Assembly (NCBI GenBank): GCA_016125265.1
Contig: WGMC01000020.1
Coordinates: forward strand, 88,505 to 152,504
Direction of reading: 5' to 3'
Source of the DNA: Planctomycetaceae bacterium
GTDB taxonomy: Bacteria > Planctomycetota > UBA1135 > GCA-002686595
Length of the DNA: 64,000 nt
The stretch's first letter is position 1, and each line of letters starts with the position of its first letter. The translations under genes and the position numbers were made by a program. Below, one piece after another: positions 60,942 to 64,000 of this stretch. The notes under the pieces are model-generated. The model was not told the origin of the DNA. It made no database searches and saw nothing but the letters and a program-made list of their open reading frames with translations.

Positions 60942-62657
60942 TTGGAAGTCGTGGTCCAGCCGCTTGCCCCCGTCGCCACCGAACCGCCGCGCCCCGCGGC
61001 CGTCTCCGGGACCGATCCGACGGGCAGTCGCTGGCTTGCCCTGCCGCTCGGCCTCGGCGCCGCGCTCCTCGTCTTCTTGGCGCTGCCGATCGTCTCCGGG
61101 AGCCGCGGCCTGCAGATCGGACTCGCCGCCGCGTCGGGAGTGCTGGTGCTCGGCTCGCTCGCGCTGTGGATCGCGCGCCGCGGCACCGGGTTCCCGGTCG
61201 CCGTCGAGGTCGTCAAGGCCCACTGGATCCAAGCGTCGGTGCAGCTTTGCATCTACGTCTACTGGGCGAGCTACTGGAGGGAGTTCCGCCTCGAGGCGCC
61301 GTTGATTCTGGCGCAGATCGTCTACCTCTACGGTCTCCTGGCTCTATTGGCGTGGTCGCGCGGACGGGTCTTCCGCCTCGGCTTCGGGCCCGTGCCCGTG
61401 ATCTTCAGCACGAACCTGCTCTTGTGGTTCAAGGCGGAGTGGTTCTTCCTGCAGTTCGCCATGGTCACTGCCGGGGCCCTGGGCAAGGAGTTCGTGCAGT
61501 GGCGCCGCGACGGCCGTCGCACGCACATCTTCAACCCGTCCGTGTTCGGGCAGTCGCTCGCGGCGGTGGCGTTGATCGCCACCGCTTCGACCTTCGAGTT
61601 CACGTGGGGCGCCGAGCTGGCGGCGGCGTTCGAAACCCTGCCGGACGCGTACCTGCTGCTGTTCGTGCTCGGTTTGATCGTCCAGTACCACTTCTCCGTG
61701 ACGCTAGTGACGTTCGGAGCGACCCTGGCTTTGGTGCTCGCGAACCTCGCCTACCACCAGACGACGGGCCTCTACTACTTCGTCAGTGTCAACATCGGCG
61801 CGACGATCTTCTTGGGGTTGCACCTTCTGGTCACCGACCCGTCGACGTCGCCGCGCAGCAACACCGGGCGTTTGCTGTTCGGGTTCCTCTACGGCGCCCT
61901 CTACTTCGGCCTGTTCCGCGTGTTCGAGTCCTTCGACGTGCCGCCGTTCTGGGACAAACTCCTGCCGGTGCCGATCCTCAACCTTTTGGTGCCTGCGATC
62001 GAACGTGTGTCGCGTTTCGGCCCGATCGGCCGCTTCAATCGCTGGTGGGAGGCCTTCCGTCCCGACCGCGCCAACCTCGTGCACATGGCCGTCTGGTCGG
62101 CGTTCTTCCTGAGCCTCTTGGGCACGGGCTTCCTCTCCCACGACCACCCCGGCAAGTCGATCGCGTTCTGGCGCAGCGCGGCCGAGGCGGGGGACGCGAG
62201 GGCGGAGGCGGTGCTGGTGGAGCAACTCCAGTACGGCGCCGCGTTGGGCGGCAAGGACGAGCTCAACATGTTGGGGGCGCTGCACCTCGCCGGCCAGTTC
62301 GTGCCCGAGGACCGCGCCCGCGCGGCCCACTACTTCGCGCGCGCCTGCGAACAGGGCCACGGCATCGCGTGCCTCAACGTGGTGTCGCTCTACCTGTACA
62401 GCGGCGAGGCGCGGTCTCTGCCCGACGTGTCGCTTGGCCTCGACTACATCGAAAGCCACCTGGACGAGGAGGGCGACGGCGAGTGGGCGTTCCTGTTGGC
62501 CCTGGCCCACGAGCGCGGCGCCGGGCGGCCCAAGGACGTGATCGAGGCGCAGCGCTGGTACACACGCGCCGAGGAAATGGGACACCCGGAGGCGCGGGCG
62601 TTCGCCGAGCGCCTCTTGCCCCAGGTGCTGCTCGAAGAGACGCGCCGGCAGCGTTAG
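60942..62657 (+). CDS. RnfD/NqrB-like membrane protein fused to Sel1-like repeats
   Basis: 571 residues from a TTG; a GTG at 60951 is the alternative. Residues ~30-400 have about ten membrane helices. RRTHIFNPSVFGQSLAAVAL and LLVTDPSTSPRSNTGRLLFG match the HIFNPxxxG and xTDPxTSPxxxxGRxxFG motifs of RnfD/NqrB subunits. The NqrB flavin-threonine motif SGATxL is not found. From ~residue 415 to 571 there are three to four Sel1-like helical repeats (LNMLGALHLAGQFVPEDRAR; YFARACEQGHGIACLNVVSL; DVIEAQRWYTRAEEMGHPEA). The fusion is unusual. No other rnf/nqr genes are in view, so it is likely an orphan with a scaffolding tail. Confidence 0.75.
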   Translation: MEVVVQPLAPVATEPPRPAAVSGTDPTGSRWLALPLGLGAALLVFLALPIVSGSRGLQIGLAAASGVLVLGSLALWIARRGTGFPVAVEVVKAHWIQASVQLCIYVYWASYWREFRLEAPLILAQIVYLYGLLALLAWSRGRVFRLGFGPVPVIFSTNLLLWFKAEWFFLQFAMVTAGALGKEFVQWRRDGRRTHIFNPSVFGQSLAAVALIATASTFEFTWGAELAAAFETLPDAYLLLFVLGLIVQYHFSVTLVTFGATLALVLANLAYHQTTGLYYFVSVNIGATIFLGLHLLVTDPSTSPRSNTGRLLFGFLYGALYFGLFRVFESFDVPPFWDKLLPVPILNLLVPAIERVSRFGPIGRFNRWWEAFRPDRANLVHMAVWSAFFLSLLGTGFLSHDHPGKSIAFWRSAAEAGDARAEAVLVEQLQYGAALGGKDELNMLGALHLAGQFVPEDRARAAHYFARACEQGHGIACLNVVSLYLYSGEARSLPDVSLGLDYIESHLDEEGDGEWAFLLALAHERGAGRPKDVIEAQRWYTRAEEMGHPEARAFAERLLPQVLLEETRRQR

Positions 62658-63808
62658 CGCTTGGCCGGCTCTCTTTTGGCCGGTTCCGCATCCAACTCGA
62701 GAACGGGCCACGTCTGGTCGAGGCCCGGCGCGCGCGCCCCGTCGTGCCAGACTTCGACGCGGCTCGGCAATCGCAGGGCCGTGTCCGCTCGCGTGCGGGA
62801 GGGCACGGGGACGAGCTCGGCGAAGTGCTCTTCCCTGGCGCCAAATGCCAGGTTGGGACCGCGGCCGACGAAAGAGACCGCCAGCGGTTCGCCGTTCTCG
62901 CGGTCGAGCCAGAGGGTCGTGTTCGCGCCCGCGTACGCCACGAGGAGGCCGGTTGCCCCGCGCCCGCGCAGTTCGCGCGCTCCGGCGGGCGCGACACGCG
63001 CGTCGGGGGAACGCGCGACCCGCAGCAGGACGAGTGGGTGGCGCAGGCGCTCGCGCAGGAACGCGAGCCGTTGGCTGGGTTCGAGCTCGCCGTCCTCCGT
63101 CCGCTTGCCTCCGCGGACGCTGTACGAGCCGCCGCGTTCGCCCGCGAGCGTCGTGCCCCACGCGCTCGCGTCCCACGCGGATTCGCTGACGATCGAGTCG
63201 ATGCCGCCGTCCCCGAACGTGTACCAGTGTTCGTCGCGCACGGGGTACGCGACGCCGCCGCTGGGCTCCTCCCGGGTGTGGCAGAGGCGCAGCGCGGTCG
63301 CACCAGCGATGGCGGAGGTGCCGCCGAATGCCGCCTCCGCGCGGGCGAGCAGCGCGAGGGCTTCGGCCCGTGCGTCGGGAGTGACGTCGGGAGGCAGCTC
63401 GTCGCGCTCGAGCAGCCGCTCCGGCGCCGCGAGGAACGTTTCGCGGCACTGCGACGACGCAAAGATGTAGAGCTTGCCGCCGTGCTCTGCGATGAGTGCG
63501 AGTTGCCCCTTGCCCGAAAGCGGCCCCATGCGCGCGCAGGCGCCGTTCCACTGGATGGCGCGGTTCTCCGGGTCCTTCAGGAACGCGACGCGGTTGGCTT
63601 CGGTCGCGAAGCGGTACTCGAACCGGCCGCGCCGGAGCGCGATGTGTTCCCGCCCGACCGTTCGTTCGCCGCGCGCGAGTTCGATGGGGTCCCATTCGAG
63701 CACTTCGTGGGACTGGGTTGCGGGCGCTGTTTCGGGTTGCGCTGTTTCGGGTTGCGACCGCGCGGGGAAGGCCAGCAGGGAAAGGAGCGCGAAGGCTTCG
63801 AGCTTCAT
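62654..63808 (-). CDS. Secreted protein with YHS-like N-terminal domain
   Basis: 384 residues. Signal peptide MKLEAFALLSLLAFPARS, then a Pro/Glu/Thr linker with two PETAQ-like units. Residues ~52-135 resemble tandem YHS domains (GREHIALRRGRFEYRFATEA, NRVAFLKDPEN; then KLYIFASSQCRETFLAAPER), a metal-binding fold with Cys in NGACARMG and SSQC. The remainder is beta-rich (DEHWYTFGDGGIDSIVSESA; NTTLWLDRENGEPLAVSFVG), like outer-membrane-lipoprotein-type sorting or LolA-like domains, and ends Lys/Arg/Glu-rich. Its stop TAA interlocks with the convergent gene stop TAG (4-bp overlap). Function unknown; metal handling is a guess. Confidence 0.65.
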   Translation of the reverse strand: MKLEAFALLSLLAFPARSQPETAQPETAPATQSHEVLEWDPIELARGERTVGREHIALRRGRFEYRFATEANRVAFLKDPENRAIQWNGACARMGPLSGKGQLALIAEHGGKLYIFASSQCRETFLAAPERLLERDELPPDVTPDARAEALALLARAEAAFGGTSAIAGATALRLCHTREEPSGGVAYPVRDEHWYTFGDGGIDSIVSESAWDASAWGTTLAGERGGSYSVRGGKRTEDGELEPSQRLAFLRERLRHPLVLLRVARSPDARVAPAGARELRGRGATGLLVAYAGANTTLWLDRENGEPLAVSFVGRGPNLAFGAREEHFAELVPVPSRTRADTALRLPSRVEVWHDGARAPGLDQTWPVLELDAEPAKREPAKR

Positions 63809-63914
63809 GGGGGCTGGATGGGGGCTGGGGGGACCGCCATCAGCCTAGCCCGGATTATTCACCACGTTTGCGATCGGACGGCCCAACCGGCGGCCTTCGG
63901 CCGCCTTTCGCCGC

Positions 63915-63997
63915 CTGGTGGCACTTTGGGGCCGCGGCCGTCCTCGACGACCTGTTCAAGGTCGACTGCGGATGCCACGGCCCCAAAGCACCACCAG
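63915..63997. repeat. Long imperfect inverted repeat at the window end
   Basis: Two 24-nt arms (63915-63938, beginning CTGGTGGCACTTTGGGGCCG, and 63974-63997) pair with three mismatches around a 35-nt loop. The loop itself contains a small stem (GACCT/AGGTC). It lies about 107 bp upstream of the YHS-like gene start, in the 192-bp terminal stretch, which holds no other feature I can support. It may be another member of the palindromic repeats seen at 1.4, 21.5 and 60.4 kb, or part of a structured leader. Confidence 0.6.
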
Positions 63998-64000
63998 ACA

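Overview
The window is high-GC DNA, roughly 70% by eye, with dense coding, NTGA-type 4-base overlaps and frequent GTG/TTG starts. Several gene families point to Planctomycetota or a close relative. These are a MoxR / DUF58 / BatA-VWA / VWA cluster followed by DUF4175-like, coiled-coil and squalene-cyclase-repeat secreted proteins, a giant quinoprotein-propeller protein and an FG-GAP surface protein. The phylum call is inference; the window has no rRNA, tRNA or phylogenetic marker.

Layout. 0-9.7 kb: end of a TPR protein, a repeat-rich gap, rlmI-like/thiS/thiG/CPBP protease, a spermidine-synthase-like gene on the opposite strand, an OPT transporter with calcium-loop-like insertions, two small genes and a gamma-carbonic-anhydrase-like protein. 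9.9-10.6 kb: a FitAB-type toxin-antitoxin pair with a perfect palindrome touching the antitoxin start. 10.6-16.1 kb (minus): a complete mrpABCDEFG cation/proton antiporter operon in which all six junctions overlap by 4 bp. 16.4-21.5 kb (plus): an FG-GAP lipoprotein-like surface protein, a sugar nucleotidyltransferase and an SGNH hydrolase. 21.5-21.8 kb: a tandemly duplicated palindromic element. 21.8-34.8 kb (minus): envelope cluster part 1 (PQQ-propeller giant, two squalene-cyclase-repeat proteins, DUF4175-like protein, 989-aa Ala-rich coiled coil, Gln/Gly-rich protein). 34.8-53.4 kb: an accessory block with more relaxed codon use, carrying a TIR plus effector-associated-domain-like protein, a 1573-aa TIR-CHAT-STAND-TPR protein, RDD, P-loop kinase and VOC genes, an outer-membrane protein plus tripartite RND efflux operon with its two-component system, and two hypotheticals. 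53.5-60.2 kb (minus): envelope cluster part 2 (VWA, BatA-VWA, DUF58, MoxR). 60.2-64 kb: a 44-bp perfect hairpin, a small gene, a RnfD/NqrB-like membrane protein fused to Sel1 repeats, a YHS-like secreted protein and a second long hairpin.

How it fits together. MoxR, DUF58 and the VWA proteins look like a chaperone/adaptor system acting on envelope proteins. The secreted repeat, coiled-coil and propeller proteins on the same strand look like its partners, and the accessory block appears to have been inserted between the two halves. The best candidate for an undescribed system is the pair at 35.3-41.2 kb. One polypeptide joins a TIR NADase-like domain, a caspase-like CHAT protease and a STAND NTPase sensor with TPRs, and a separate TIR protein with an EAD-like tail lies just downstream. 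This is the build of a prokaryotic immunity or programmed-death module.
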